Below, in pieces: positions 32,889 to 43,020 of a stretch of DNA of 64,000 nucleotides (positions are counted from its first letter, which is position 1; each line of letters begins with the position of its first letter). Made by a program: the position numbers and the translations under genes. A model generated the notes under the pieces. It saw nothing but the letters and a program-made list of their open reading frames with translations, searched no databases and was not told where the DNA came from. The DNA is from Deltaproteobacteria bacterium (GTDB lineage Bacteria; Desulfobacterota; Desulfuromonadia; Geobacterales; Geobacteraceae). The stretch is from contig SBEG01000004.1 in the NCBI GenBank assembly GCA_009668975.1, positions 150,423-214,422 on the forward strand. The letters are read 5' to 3'.

Positions 32889-34421
32889 ATGTTTTCTTAC
32901 AGGCAGGAGTTCAACAAGACCACTATCGTTCTCGGGGTAGCGGCCCTGACGGCGCTCCTGCTGGTAGGTCGCGTCAACTTCCCCTTCTTTCACATCATCG
33001 TCGAACTTTTCTCGATTGTTGTTGCCTGCGGCATATTCACCATCTCCTGGCACACCCGGCACCTCCATGAAAACAGTTTTATCACTTTTCTCGGCGTATC
33101 TTCGCTATCCGTCGCAATCATCGATCTGCTCCATGCGCTCACGTACGAAGGCCTTACTGTCATACCCCAGAGCGGTGCCCCGGTAGCAACCCAACTCTGG
33201 ATCGCCGGCCGTTTTTTACAGGCCACCGCCATCCTGCTGGCATTTTTATTCCTCCAGCGCAGGTTGCGTGAAACCCCCCTGCTTGTGACATTTTTATCCG
33301 TGGCCACTCTCCTGGTCAGCACTATTTTCGTCTGGAAAATATTCCCGGACTGTTACGTGGAAGGTTCCGGCCTGACACGCTTCAAGATTTTAAGTGAATA
33401 CTTGATCATCTCCATGTTTGCTGTCGCGCTTTTCCTCCTGCGCCGGAGGTGGAAATCTTTCGATTCCCATGTAGCCCATTATCTTGCGGCATCCTTCGGC
33501 TTTTTCATGATATCAGAACTGACGTTCACCAGCTATGTCGGCGTGTTCGACTGGACCAACCAGATCGGTCACATCCTCAAGGTTACCGGGTATTATTGTC
33601 TCTACCGGGGCGTGGTTGTGATCGGCCTTACCCGTCCGTACGACCTTCTTTTCAGAAGGCTCAAGGACATCAACACGACCCTTGAGGAACGGGTGCGGAA
33701 AGAGGTGGAAAGAAACCGGGAGAAGGATGCACTGCTGGTTCAAAAAGACCGTCAGGCTGCCCTGGGTGAAATGACCGGCAACATAGCTCACCAATGGCGA
33801 CAGCCGCTGAATGCCATATCCATCATCGTTCAGGACCTGGCCATGCAGGAAAGCGCAGGCAGTCTAAACAAAGAGCACCTGAGGGAATCGATCTCCAGGA
33901 TCGATGACCTGACACGGCACATGGCACAGACCATCAACGACTTCAGAGAACTCTACCAGCTTAACAAGGAGAAAGAACCCTTCAGCCTCAGCCAAAAAGT
34001 ACGGCAGTTGCTTGCTCTGGTGGAAGGCAGTCTTCGCGAACAGGGCATTTCGGTCAACGTGTCAGCAAGCGAGGAAGTACTTGCCCTTGGTTTCCCGAAT
34101 CAATTTGCCCAGGTTGTCCTCAACCTGCTGAACAACTCCCGGGATGCTTTGGTTGAAAGGAAAGTACCGAATCCGACGATTTGGATCGAAATTTCCAATG
34201 ACGGAACGTCCCCGCTGGTTACGATCAAAGACAATGCCGGCGGGATACCGGCGGACATCATCCACCGGGTTTTCGACCCCTATTTTACCACCAGGGAGGA
34301 AGGCACCGGGATCGGCCTCTCTATGTCCAGAACCATCATCGAACAGAACATGTCGGGCCGCCTTACGGTACGAAACGAGAAAGAAGGTGCTGTATTCAGT
34401 CTCGAACTCTGTCCGGCCTGA
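32889..34421 (+). CDS. Sensor histidine kinase with MASE3-like membrane domain
   Basis: A 510-residue kinase. Residues 10-255 hold about seven transmembrane helices resembling the MASE3 sensor domain (HTRHLHENSFITFLGVSS and on). A short coiled coil leads to the dimerisation domain with the phospho-accepting His301 in GNIAHQWRQPLN, then an ATPase domain with NNSRDAL, DNAGGIP and GTGIGLSMS. The ATG at 32889 has GGAG 7 bases upstream; earlier starts in the open frame lack one. No response regulator is adjacent on this strand. Confidence 0.85.
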   Translation: MFSYRQEFNKTTIVLGVAALTALLLVGRVNFPFFHIIVELFSIVVACGIFTISWHTRHLHENSFITFLGVSSLSVAIIDLLHALTYEGLTVIPQSGAPVATQLWIAGRFLQATAILLAFLFLQRRLRETPLLVTFLSVATLLVSTIFVWKIFPDCYVEGSGLTRFKILSEYLIISMFAVALFLLRRRWKSFDSHVAHYLAASFGFFMISELTFTSYVGVFDWTNQIGHILKVTGYYCLYRGVVVIGLTRPYDLLFRRLKDINTTLEERVRKEVERNREKDALLVQKDRQAALGEMTGNIAHQWRQPLNAISIIVQDLAMQESAGSLNKEHLRESISRIDDLTRHMAQTINDFRELYQLNKEKEPFSLSQKVRQLLALVEGSLREQGISVNVSASEEVLALGFPNQFAQVVLNLLNNSRDALVERKVPNPTIWIEISNDGTSPLVTIKDNAGGIPADIIHRVFDPYFTTREEGTGIGLSMSRTIIEQNMSGRLTVRNEKEGAVFSLELCPA

Positions 34422-34525
34422 TCTGAAAAACCGTCAGAAACACGGTCGAACCATACCCCACAGTTCTGCCCTATCCCCAACTGCCTGCAATCCACTCCAA
34501 ACTCACCTGCATTTTCCCGGCGAAG

Positions 34526-36679
34526 TCACACACCAATATCCTCGGCATCCTGGTCAAGCACTTCACGAATGGACCGGAGCAAGGCATTCGGGGAAACCGG
34601 TTTTGATACATAGGAGTACTGATTTTTCAGCAGACCGCGATCCTTGATGAAGTCAGCCGGATAGCCGCTCATAAAAAGGACCTTGATATCGGGTCGCAGG
34701 CTCCTTGTTGCATCAAGCACATCAATGCCGCTCTTTTTCGGCATGATGATGTCAAGCAGGAGGAGATCGATGTTTTTCGGCGATTCACAAAATTTTGCTA
34801 TCGCCTCCTCGCCATTTTGCGTGGCGATTACCGTATACCCCCAGGCGTTCAGGGTAAGCTGAATGACGTCGAGCAACTCGCGATTGTCCTCGGCCACCAG
34901 GATTGTTTCCAATCCTCCTTCCGAATTCTTGTACTGAGCCGACTCCAGGGATTTTTCCCAGCAGCGCGCCAACGGCAGGTACACCTGAAAAGTGGTGCCC
35001 GTTCCCATGTCGCTGTACACCCTCACATAACCATCGTGCCGCTGCAGAATACCATAGACGACGGACAGGCCCAGACCGGTACCACGGCCCACTTCCTTGG
35101 TGGTGAAAAACGGTTCGAAGATCCGCTGACGGGTGTCCGAAGTCATACCGGTCCCGGTGTCAGATACCGTAATGACCGCATAATTGCCCGGGCTGCCAAA
35201 GCCGTGCATGGCGACAAACACATCATCCATCCGCAGGAGAGAGGTGGCGATGGAAAAAGTGCCGCCCCCCGGCATCGCATCTCGTGCATTGGTAGCCAGA
35301 TTCATCAGCACCTGCTCGATTTGAACCGGATCGGCAACCACCGGCAGTTCTTCCGCACACGGCTGGAAGCGGAACTCCAGGTCTTCGCCGATCAGGCGGG
35401 ACAGCATTTTCTTTGAGGTCGCGATAAGCTTGTTCAAATCCAGGCGACTCTTTTCGGAAATATCCTGGCGACAGAAAGCCAGCAAACGACGGATAATGGA
35501 AGCGGCTTTTTCACAGGAGGAAATAATCTCTTCCGCGTAGTGCCGTCGCGGGTCATCTGCCGCGCTTTTCATCATCAGCAGATGGCCAAAGCCGATAATT
35601 GCGGTCAGAATATTGTTGAAATCGTGTGCCACCCCGCCCGCCAACTGCCCGACGACCTCCATCTTCTGGGACTGGATGAGCTGGGCCTGCAGTTTTTCCC
35701 GCTCCGCTTCCGCCCGTTTGCGTCCGGTGATATCAAGGGCGGTAAAAATGACCCCTTTCGCATGATCAGTGGGGTCTATCGGCGTTGAGGAGAGGATGAT
35801 ATTGATCATCGTCCCGTCCTTCTTCTTCCAGATGGTCTCTACGCTACCGGTTCCTTTCTCGGCTATCTGCTGATACTTCTCGCGACCTACCTTCGCGAAC
35901 TCTTCCGGCGTGGCATAGAGCAGCACAGAGCTTTTACCGATCAGTTCTTCTCGTGCATAGCCGGTCATTTCACAAACCCGGGGGTTCACATCAACCAGCA
36001 CCCTGTCGCAGACAACACCGATCCCGGTCGGAGCGACACGAAAAATGCTCCGCATCCTGCCCTCACTCTCACGCAGAGCTTCTTCGCCCTTTTTCCGTGC
36101 CTCGATCTCCTCTTTCAACTCACCGAGAAGGTTCAGTGCGGAGTTCTGGCTCATCTGCAAGCGCTTGTTCGCCTCCCGCAACTCAGCTTCCATGCCACGC
36201 CGCCTGACCAGTTCCTGCTCCAACTCGCTGGTGCGTTCCCCCACCAGGGCGGCCAGCCGTTCCTGCTCCTGTCGCTTCAGCACATTCGCCTCTTTGATCT
36301 TGGCCATGGCGCGGATTTGGGCCGTCAACTCGGTCTCGTCGAGGGGTTTTGCCAGAAAACCTTCCGCGCCCGCCTCCAGGGCCATGATCCGGCTTTTCCG
36401 GTCCGTTTTCAGGGCGGTGAGGAAAACCACCGGGATGTGCCAGAGTTTTTCGTCCCCCTTCAAGCGCCGGCACACTTCAAAACCATCCATTTCCGGCATG
36501 ACGATATCAAGCAGGATGACATCCGGATCTTCGGCGCACGCCAGCTCAAGCCCCTCGGGTCCATTCAGGGCGGTCAGCACCCTGGCATGGGGTAGAATAT
36601 CCGCCACCACGGCTTTCAGAGAAGTCAGGTTGTCGCGGTTATCGTCTATGGCCAAAAGCTTCAAATTGCTATTTCCCAT
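34526..36679 (-). CDS. Hybrid sensor kinase: REC - PAS - HisKA/ATPase - REC
   Basis: A 717-residue soluble protein. An N-terminal receiver (phospho-Asp in VILLDIVMPEMDGFE), a coiled coil (about 125-190), a PAS domain (about 205-325), a kinase core with His352 in GGVAHDFNNIL and ATPase motifs (NARDAMP, GTGLGLSVVYG), then a second receiver (LLLLDIIMPKKSG). GGGAGG precedes the start, which lies 11 bases inside the end of the previous gene. Two receivers flanking a kinase suggest a phosphorelay node taking input from the membrane kinase encoded just upstream. Confidence 0.88.
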   Translation of the reverse strand: MGNSNLKLLAIDDNRDNLTSLKAVVADILPHARVLTALNGPEGLELACAEDPDVILLDIVMPEMDGFEVCRRLKGDEKLWHIPVVFLTALKTDRKSRIMALEAGAEGFLAKPLDETELTAQIRAMAKIKEANVLKRQEQERLAALVGERTSELEQELVRRRGMEAELREANKRLQMSQNSALNLLGELKEEIEARKKGEEALRESEGRMRSIFRVAPTGIGVVCDRVLVDVNPRVCEMTGYAREELIGKSSVLLYATPEEFAKVGREKYQQIAEKGTGSVETIWKKKDGTMINIILSSTPIDPTDHAKGVIFTALDITGRKRAEAEREKLQAQLIQSQKMEVVGQLAGGVAHDFNNILTAIIGFGHLLMMKSAADDPRRHYAEEIISSCEKAASIIRRLLAFCRQDISEKSRLDLNKLIATSKKMLSRLIGEDLEFRFQPCAEELPVVADPVQIEQVLMNLATNARDAMPGGGTFSIATSLLRMDDVFVAMHGFGSPGNYAVITVSDTGTGMTSDTRQRIFEPFFTTKEVGRGTGLGLSVVYGILQRHDGYVRVYSDMGTGTTFQVYLPLARCWEKSLESAQYKNSEGGLETILVAEDNRELLDVIQLTLNAWGYTVIATQNGEEAIAKFCESPKNIDLLLLDIIMPKKSGIDVLDATRSLRPDIKVLFMSGYPADFIKDRGLLKNQYSYVSKPVSPNALLRSIREVLDQDAEDIGV

Positions 36680-39629
36680 CGAGGGCCTCCCGGATGGTCT
36701 GGTGAAACAGGTCCGCATCAATAGGCTTGGAAAGGTAGCCGTCGAAGCCGCGGGAGAGTATTTCCTCCCGGTCGCCGGTCATGGCTCTTGCCGTCAAAGC
36801 GATAACAGGCGTGGGACACAGTGTCGCATCCGCTCTGATTTCTTCGAGGGCAGCAAAGCCGTCGGTACGCGGCAGCGAAATATCCATCAGAATAAGGTCC
36901 GGCAGATGGGCCCTGGCCTGCTCGACACCGGTCCGGCCGTCAAACGCCTCGACAACCGTGCAGGACTCCGTCAACAGCGCTCTGACCGTCTTCATGTTAT
37001 CGGGATTATCTTCCACCACCAGAATCACCGGTTTGGCATCAAGCAGCTTTACCGCTGTTTTACCTTCCGTCGCGGCTGGTTTTTCCGGGCTCTTCGCTGC
37101 CATCCTCGCTACCGTTGCCAGAAGTTCCTGCTTGCACACATCGCCTTTCTGGATCAGCTGGTGAATGCCGTTTCCTTTCAGGAGTTGCAACTCTTCCTTT
37201 GTCACATGCTTGGCGGTCAGGATCAGCACCGGCAACCGCCCGGTCTCTTCCCGGCCGCGGACCTTCTGGATAACCTCGAATCCGTCCACTTCCGGCATCA
37301 TCAGGTCGAGAATCATGGCATCGGGCACGGCCTGTTCTATCCTCTCCAGCGCCTCTTTGCCATCCCGGGCCACGGAAACAAGGTAACCCTGCTCGGAAAG
37401 GATATCCGTTATCTGAATCACGGCTGGCTCACTGTCTTCAACCAGCAGAATGCGGGTGCCATTTTGCGGAGAAGGCGCAGGGCTGGTGGAATGCAAGGTA
37501 ACCTCTGGCCGCCACTCGTCACCTGGCAACATCTCCGAGGCTACCGGCAATGTGATGGTAAATGTCGACCCCTGCCCGGGAGTACTCTCCACCGTGATGG
37601 TCCCCTCCAGCAGATCGGCGTATTTTTTCGCAATGGCCAAGCCCAGTCCGGTACCGCCGAATCTCCTCGAAGTACTGCCATCGGCCTGGCGGAATTCATC
37701 GAAGATTGTGAAGAGATCCTCCGCGGCGATCCCGATGCCGCTGTCGCTGACAGCGATCAGAATGGTATCAGCGACCTGTTTCGCGGAAACCTCCACCCGG
37801 CCCTGCTCGGTGAATTTCACGGCATTGCCGATGATATTCTGAAGAATATGCCGGCATTTCGAAAAATCACTGCGCATTTCCGGCAGAGTATCGCTGACGG
37901 AGTTCAGTAATGTGACACCTTTTTCCCGGGCCTGCGGCTCGATCATGGTCGCCACTTCGTTAACCAATTCCGCAACCGTAAAACGGCTGAGGCTCACTTC
38001 TTCGCGTCCGGCCTCGATGCGAGAAAGATCGAGGATATCGTTGATCAAAGCAAGCAACTGCCTGCCGTTGCGCTCGATCACCTCAAGATAGCTGTATTCT
38101 TCCGCCGGCACGGCATCCTTAAGACGGCGGTTCAAGACCCCGGCCAAGGCAATCACCGAGTTGAGCGGCGTCCTGAGTTCATGGCTCATGTTGGACAGAA
38201 AAGCGCTCTTCAGCCGATTGGCCTCGTCCAGCTGCTTTTTCTGCAGCTCCAGTTCGATATTCTGTTCGCTCAACTCATCGGCCTGCACCGTCAACTCCCG
38301 CTTCTGCTCTTCCAGTTCCCGATTTTGCACTTCCAGTTTTTCGGAGAACTCCCGGACCTTCCGGAACGCCAGGACCCCGTTCAAACGGGCGGTCATGGTA
38401 CTCAAGGTATCATTCAGCAGCCTGATTGCCGTATCGGGATAATTTCGGACACTTGCCAACGAAATCATGGCAACGACAGCTTTTCCGGAAAGAATCGGGA
38501 TCGTAAGTATTTCCCGCGGGAGAAAGCTGCCGCTGACCGCCTGGAAGGTGAATCGCGTATCAGCCGGGATGTCGGAAATACGCTGGATCCGTCCCGTGGC
38601 CAGGGCCGTTCCGAACTCGCCCTCCGGTGCGGTAGCCGAAAAAGATCCCCGGCCACCCTCGCCAAGACCGATTGATTCAAAAAGCTCGAACTCGCTTTTC
38701 TCACCGTTCAGCAGATAGACCGCCCCAATCTGGGATCCGGTATGCTCCAGCTGAGCCTTAAGCAACTCCCGGCAGAAACATCGCAGATCCTCTTCGGCAA
38801 GCATAACAGCGGCCATCCTGGTAGCGATTTCCCGGCTGTGCAATTCCGTCTGCACCGAATCGGCGAGCTGGTTGAACGAGGTTACCAGCATACCGAATTC
38901 ATTGACGGACTCATAGTTGCTGCGGACGTCCAACTGGCCGCCGCTGTAGGCGCCAGTCGCCGAAGTCAGCTCCTGCAGCGGCTCCCTGATTCCTTTCAGC
39001 AACTGGTAGCTGATCGCCATCGTCGTCAGCAAGATGAAACCGAGCAGGCACCACAAGCCGAGCATCAGAGAATCTCTCTCCGCCTGCGCTGTCCGGTAAA
39101 ATTTGTCACCTCTGGCAAGGGCGAAATCACTGATCCGCTGTAAATTGGACAATATCTTGGCAGCCTTTTCACCACCTATGCCATGCGGCCCGATCCGTCT
39201 CGCCGCTTCATCGATTCGCCCGGCATCCAAAAGCCTGATCGTTTCGTCTCTGTTGGCTTTCCACTCACCGAAAGCAACACGAGCCTGCTCGACATCGCTC
39301 CGGGGACCCAGGTAACGATCGCTGAGAATCTCGAACTGGCGATAGGCGTCGGCTTCATAGTTATCGATCGCCTGCAAGATCGTATGGCGGTCCTTGTCTT
39401 TCCCCACCAGGAGCAGATCAGTCATTCCTTGACGTATGTACTGGACGTCGTAGCGAAGCTCAGAGAGAGCCCTTCGCACCTGATATGGATGATCGTACAG
39501 TCCCTTGGTCTCCTGCCAGAGCTTGTCCGCCTGATACCAGGACATGGCACCTAAAAGAGCGACCAGCACCATGATGACACCCAGGCCAATACGAAGCTGC
39601 GTTCCGATTCTCACATCTTTCAGTCTCAT
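36669..39629 (-). CDS. Membrane hybrid kinase: sensor - HAMP - GAF - HisKA/ATPase - REC - REC
   Basis: A 986-residue protein with transmembrane helices at about 12-32 and 190-212 enclosing a helical periplasmic sensor domain, then HAMP, a GAF-like domain (about 270-410), a Glu/Leu-rich coiled coil (420-470), the kinase core with His483 in SNMSHELRTPLN, an ATPase domain (GGTGLGLAIAKKY) and two C-terminal receivers (MILDLMMPEVDGFE and LILMDISLPRTDGF). It follows cheR by 3 bp and overlaps the next kinase gene. Probably the membrane input of the relay. Confidence 0.88.
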   Translation of the reverse strand: MRLKDVRIGTQLRIGLGVIMVLVALLGAMSWYQADKLWQETKGLYDHPYQVRRALSELRYDVQYIRQGMTDLLLVGKDKDRHTILQAIDNYEADAYRQFEILSDRYLGPRSDVEQARVAFGEWKANRDETIRLLDAGRIDEAARRIGPHGIGGEKAAKILSNLQRISDFALARGDKFYRTAQAERDSLMLGLWCLLGFILLTTMAISYQLLKGIREPLQELTSATGAYSGGQLDVRSNYESVNEFGMLVTSFNQLADSVQTELHSREIATRMAAVMLAEEDLRCFCRELLKAQLEHTGSQIGAVYLLNGEKSEFELFESIGLGEGGRGSFSATAPEGEFGTALATGRIQRISDIPADTRFTFQAVSGSFLPREILTIPILSGKAVVAMISLASVRNYPDTAIRLLNDTLSTMTARLNGVLAFRKVREFSEKLEVQNRELEEQKRELTVQADELSEQNIELELQKKQLDEANRLKSAFLSNMSHELRTPLNSVIALAGVLNRRLKDAVPAEEYSYLEVIERNGRQLLALINDILDLSRIEAGREEVSLSRFTVAELVNEVATMIEPQAREKGVTLLNSVSDTLPEMRSDFSKCRHILQNIIGNAVKFTEQGRVEVSAKQVADTILIAVSDSGIGIAAEDLFTIFDEFRQADGSTSRRFGGTGLGLAIAKKYADLLEGTITVESTPGQGSTFTITLPVASEMLPGDEWRPEVTLHSTSPAPSPQNGTRILLVEDSEPAVIQITDILSEQGYLVSVARDGKEALERIEQAVPDAMILDLMMPEVDGFEVIQKVRGREETGRLPVLILTAKHVTKEELQLLKGNGIHQLIQKGDVCKQELLATVARMAAKSPEKPAATEGKTAVKLLDAKPVILVVEDNPDNMKTVRALLTESCTVVEAFDGRTGVEQARAHLPDLILMDISLPRTDGFAALEEIRADATLCPTPVIALTARAMTGDREEILSRGFDGYLSKPIDADLFHQTIREALDGK

Positions 39630-39632
39630 GCG

Positions 39633-40472
39633 TTACCTGCCTCGTCCGGTTTTTTGAAATATCGCTGCGGGCGGGGCAACAGCACGCAGCCCTTTTCTGC
39701 CCGTTATCATGTCCCGCTCCGCCTCGCCGGTCACCAGATAGCCGTTCGGGGAAAGGGAGCGGTAGGCCTTATCCAGGATAATCTCGCGCATTTCCGGCTT
39801 GTAGTAAAAGAGCAGGTTGCTCAAGATGACCAGGTCGAAATCACCGAAAATACTTGCCGGGGGACTGACGGAATGCTCGTCAAGCAGATCGTAGCGAGAG
39901 AAATCCACGTGCGCCCTGATCCGGGTCGCAATAAGATGGAATTCATTCCAAGCGCTAAAATAATCATGCAAATGTTTTACACGAAGATTCCTGACCGCGC
40001 CAAAATCATACACACCTTTGCGGGCAACTGCCAGGTCCGGCCCGGAAAAGTCCGTAGCGAAAATGCGATAGGAAACCGCACTCCCCCGAGCGGTGAGCTG
40101 CTCATCCAGCAGAATGGCAACGGAATACGGTTCCTGCCCGGTGGCACAGGCCGCCGACCAGACCCGGATCTCCGGCCGTCCGGATTTCACCTTTTCATCC
40201 ACAAGTACCGGGATGATCAATTGCTCGATCAGGGCAAAGGTCAGCGGATTCCGGAAGAATTCACTGAAGCTGATGGTGAGTGAGCGGTACAGGGCATCAG
40301 CTTCCGTGCTGTTTTCGGAAAGGTAGTCAGAATAGGCGGAGTAGTTGTCAAGCGAGGTCTGAGAGAGGCGTTTTTCGAGCGTTTTACGCAGAAAGGACTC
40401 TTCGAAGGGATAAATATCCTTTCCATAGGTATTCCGCATAATCCGGGTGATGTCTTCCAGTACCTTGCTCAT
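39633..40472 (-). CDS. cheR: CheR-type chemoreceptor methyltransferase
   Basis: A 279-residue SAM-dependent methyltransferase. The N-terminal helical domain (RKTLEKRLSQT) and the SAM-binding core (VWSAACATGQEPYSVAI, then LSNLLFYYKPEMR) match CheR, which methylates glutamates of chemoreceptors. No receptor or CheB gene is in the window. It sits between cheV and two hybrid kinases. Confidence 0.88.
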   Translation of the reverse strand: MSKVLEDITRIMRNTYGKDIYPFEESFLRKTLEKRLSQTSLDNYSAYSDYLSENSTEADALYRSLTISFSEFFRNPLTFALIEQLIIPVLVDEKVKSGRPEIRVWSAACATGQEPYSVAILLDEQLTARGSAVSYRIFATDFSGPDLAVARKGVYDFGAVRNLRVKHLHDYFSAWNEFHLIATRIRAHVDFSRYDLLDEHSVSPPASIFGDFDLVILSNLLFYYKPEMREIILDKAYRSLSPNGYLVTGEAERDMITGRKGLRAVAPPAAIFQKTGRGR

Positions 40473-40577
40473 TAGTTGGTCACGTACCTTTGCTGGAGAT
40501 ACCGGCTAAACATACTAGAAGCGCACCAGAATAGCCATGGAAACCTGCGAAAACAGCCACTCCGGGGGAGGAATACG

Positions 40578-40605
40578 CACAAGACCCGCTGAAGCGGGCC
40601 TTGTG
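40578..40605 (-). other. Hairpin between cheV and cheR
   Basis: A 12-bp stem (CACAAGACCCGC arm, one mismatch) with a TGAA loop in the 233-bp gap. No T-run follows, so it may be an mRNA processing or stability element. Confidence 0.5.
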
Positions 40606-40705
40606 GTGAAAAAGACAGTGGTGATGATGGTCCTCTGTCGAAGAGATGTTTGAACGCGGATGGAGATCGAAATAAGCCTTTTGCTGCTCGATCACCATCC
40701 AGGAT

Positions 40706-41659
40706 TCAGCGTAACAGGCTGTCCGCTATTTCGACCAGGTTCGGCAAGTCCGGTTTCGTGACGATATCGTTTGCGCCCAGATCCCGCCACTTGCGTTTGT
40801 TGTCCTCACTGGCAAGCGACGAGAAGAGGAGAACGGGCATATCACGCAGAGCGGCCTCTTTACGCACCAGTGCGGTAAGGTGCAGACCATCCATTTTCGG
40901 CATTTCGATGTCGGTTATAAGCATATCGATTTCCCGGCTATAGTGCTCCCCGGACTGACCACAGCGCTGCAGCACGGCGGTTATCATCTCCCAGGCCTCT
41001 GCACCGTTCTCCGCCTCATCCACCCGGTACCCCGCGGCACGGAGCGACGAGCAGATGTTATTACGGATGAAACGTGAATCATCGGCCACCAGAATGCGGC
41101 GCATGCTCCGGTCAAGGGTCAACTCTTCCGTCATCTGTTCATCGCCGATCCGGTAGAGGACATCATGTCCGCATATTTCGGCCACGATCTTTTCGAAATC
41201 GAGAATCAGGATAATCCGGTCGTCCATCTTGACCACACCCGTGACATTTGCGCTGTTTATCATCTTCACCGGCGGCTCGACCCGCTCCCAGGAAATCCGG
41301 TAGATGCTTGAAACAGAATGCACCAGGATGCCGATATTCATCCCGTTGAATTCGAGGATCAGCACCCGGTCGGGAATCAGGTCTTCGTTCTGCTTGCCGA
41401 GAACATACGAAAGGTTGATAACCGCCAGAACGCTCTCCCGCAGCTGCATCATCCCTTCAACGGCAGGATGGCTTTTGGGGATCTTCCAGGTCGTCGGACG
41501 GCGGATAATCTCGCGCACCTTGGCCACGTTCACCCCATAGTAGCAAGGGACGACCACGCCGTTCGCGTCCTTTTCATCAATCCGGAACTCGACAATCTCC
41601 AGTTCATTCGTACCACTTTCCAATAGGATCTTCTGCTTGTCGTCGGCTGCCACCGGCAC
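40706..41659 (-). CDS. cheV: CheV chemotaxis coupling protein (CheW-REC)
   Basis: A 317-residue protein with a CheW-like domain (about 15-165, VRGVL-like segment replaced by NVTGVVKMDDRIILILD) and a C-terminal receiver (about 185-315; RILVADDSRFIRNN, DMLITDIEMPKMDGL, conserved Lys in IVTKPD). CheV couples receptors to CheA and adapts through phosphorylation. The start is a GTG at 41659; another GTG at 41653 has GAGG in a better place. A sigma28-type promoter lies upstream, so this gene belongs to the flagellar regulon. Confidence 0.9.
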   Translation of the reverse strand: MPVAADDKQKILLESGTNELEIVEFRIDEKDANGVVVPCYYGVNVAKVREIIRRPTTWKIPKSHPAVEGMMQLRESVLAVINLSYVLGKQNEDLIPDRVLILEFNGMNIGILVHSVSSIYRISWERVEPPVKMINSANVTGVVKMDDRIILILDFEKIVAEICGHDVLYRIGDEQMTEELTLDRSMRRILVADDSRFIRNNICSSLRAAGYRVDEAENGAEAWEMITAVLQRCGQSGEHYSREIDMLITDIEMPKMDGLHLTALVRKEAALRDMPVLLFSSLASEDNKRKWRDLGANDIVTKPDLPNLVEIADSLLR

Positions 41660-41721
41660 CTCACTCGTAGAAAAAATGATGTCATTACCAAGGGGAAGGA
41701 ATTCGTCCCGCTGTAGAGAAT

Positions 41722-41749
41722 ATATCGGCGGACAGCCAATAAAACTTTA
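41722..41749 (-). promoter_or_regulatory. Sigma28 (FliA) promoter of cheV
   Basis: On the minus strand TAAAGTTT (41749-41742), 12 bp, then GCCGATAT (41729-41722). The consensus is TAAAGTTT-N11-GCCGATAA. The start would be near 41715. Confidence 0.75.
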
Positions 41750-41947
41750 ACGAATTCGATGCACTGCTTACCGTTTATCAGACAATTGCATCCCCCGCTG
41801 CTGATTTCTCCTTTTGGTCAACAGGATTGCATCCACCAGCCGAAAGTGATACAAGACCTTAATCACGCAAGGTATTGTGTAGAATTTATTTGCTCGATGT
41901 CAACCATACCACCCTCGAAAACTTTCACAGAGGAAGACAGTGAGACA

Positions 41948-42859
41948 ATGAAAATAGAATGCCCATCCTGCCATCTGACGGGAAACATCAATTCAGTGGA
42001 CGTGCCGGCCGAAGGCCGCAATTTCGAATGTCCCCGCTGCAAGGGCAGCTTCTTCGTGGCCAAACCAGCCCAGGATTCGGAAAGTAAACATTTGATGAGC
42101 ATGTGCCCGGTCTGCCAGTATTCCACATTTACCGAGGAAATGTTTGCCGTTTGCCCGGAATGCGGGACAAATGGACGCGACTACCAGAAAATGCTGCTGC
42201 AGAAATCCGCGGGAAAAGCGTCACAACGTGATCCGCTGCCGAAAGGCGCGGATGAGCCGGCCACGTCAATTGATCAGCTGCAGATACACCAAGACTTCGA
42301 GCGGCTTACCCGTTCGCGGCGCAACCCCGATTTTGCCACGGAAGCAGCACCGGAAGCGATTGCGGAAAAACCGGTGATTCCCCTGCCGGTCAGGATTACC
42401 GGCTGGACGGCGGCGGGAACAGGCGGAATTTTGCTCTGCTCCGGTTTGGCGGGGTTGCTAAACTACTATGGGACAGACTGGCAAGCTGTGCTCTCCGCTC
42501 CGTTTCTCGAACCGGTCTCCAAAACGTCTATATTTTTCAAATACGGGTTTTTTCCGTGGCTGCGAACTCTTACCGGCATCGGCGTGATCTTCGCCGGAAT
42601 AAGGTTCCTGACCCTGAAACCGGGAATCCCAAAGATTTTGACGGCCCTCTGCTGGGGCAGCAGCGGACTCATACTGGTCCAGGAAGCGATTGAAATCGCC
42701 AAACGCTTTCTGATCACCTCCGGAACCCCCTCGGCGATATTCTATGTGGACTGCTTGATCAGCTACGTGATCAAGGTATCCCTCTGGAGCGGACCTTTTC
42801 TTGCCCTAATCTGGCTGCTCAGGCGGAATGACGTCATACAGGAATACCCCGAGGCTTGA
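41948..42859 (+). CDS. Zinc-ribbon protein with C-terminal membrane helices
   Basis: A 303-residue protein. Residues 1-40 form a zinc ribbon (CPSCHLTG with CPRCKG), and a second pair of CxxC motifs follows near 50-72 (CPVCQYS, CPECGTNG). The middle is acidic and flexible, and the C-terminal half has about four hydrophobic segments (residues 155-300). Such zinc-ribbon membrane proteins are common in Geobacter-like genomes and have no known role. The ATG at 41948 fits the start of the ribbon; an ATG at 41897 is an alternative. Confidence 0.7.
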   Translation: MKIECPSCHLTGNINSVDVPAEGRNFECPRCKGSFFVAKPAQDSESKHLMSMCPVCQYSTFTEEMFAVCPECGTNGRDYQKMLLQKSAGKASQRDPLPKGADEPATSIDQLQIHQDFERLTRSRRNPDFATEAAPEAIAEKPVIPLPVRITGWTAAGTGGILLCSGLAGLLNYYGTDWQAVLSAPFLEPVSKTSIFFKYGFFPWLRTLTGIGVIFAGIRFLTLKPGIPKILTALCWGSSGLILVQEAIEIAKRFLITSGTPSAIFYVDCLISYVIKVSLWSGPFLALIWLLRRNDVIQEYPEA

Positions 42860-43020
42860 TCTGTCAGCAAGGCAACCACCAAGTAACCTTCTGTTTTTGG
42901 ACAAAATACACTAGAGGGTATCTTCCTGAGAAAATTCTTGCTAGTATCTATGCGGAAACTCCGGATGGAAACCAGCGGTTTCCGGACACATCGCTACTCT
43001 GTACCTTGGGAGGTTAGAAT

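Noticed and set aside
36045..37910. 621-codon open frame on plus opposite the two hybrid kinases
   Set aside because: Shadow of GC-biased codon use in real kinase genes; no recognisable domains.
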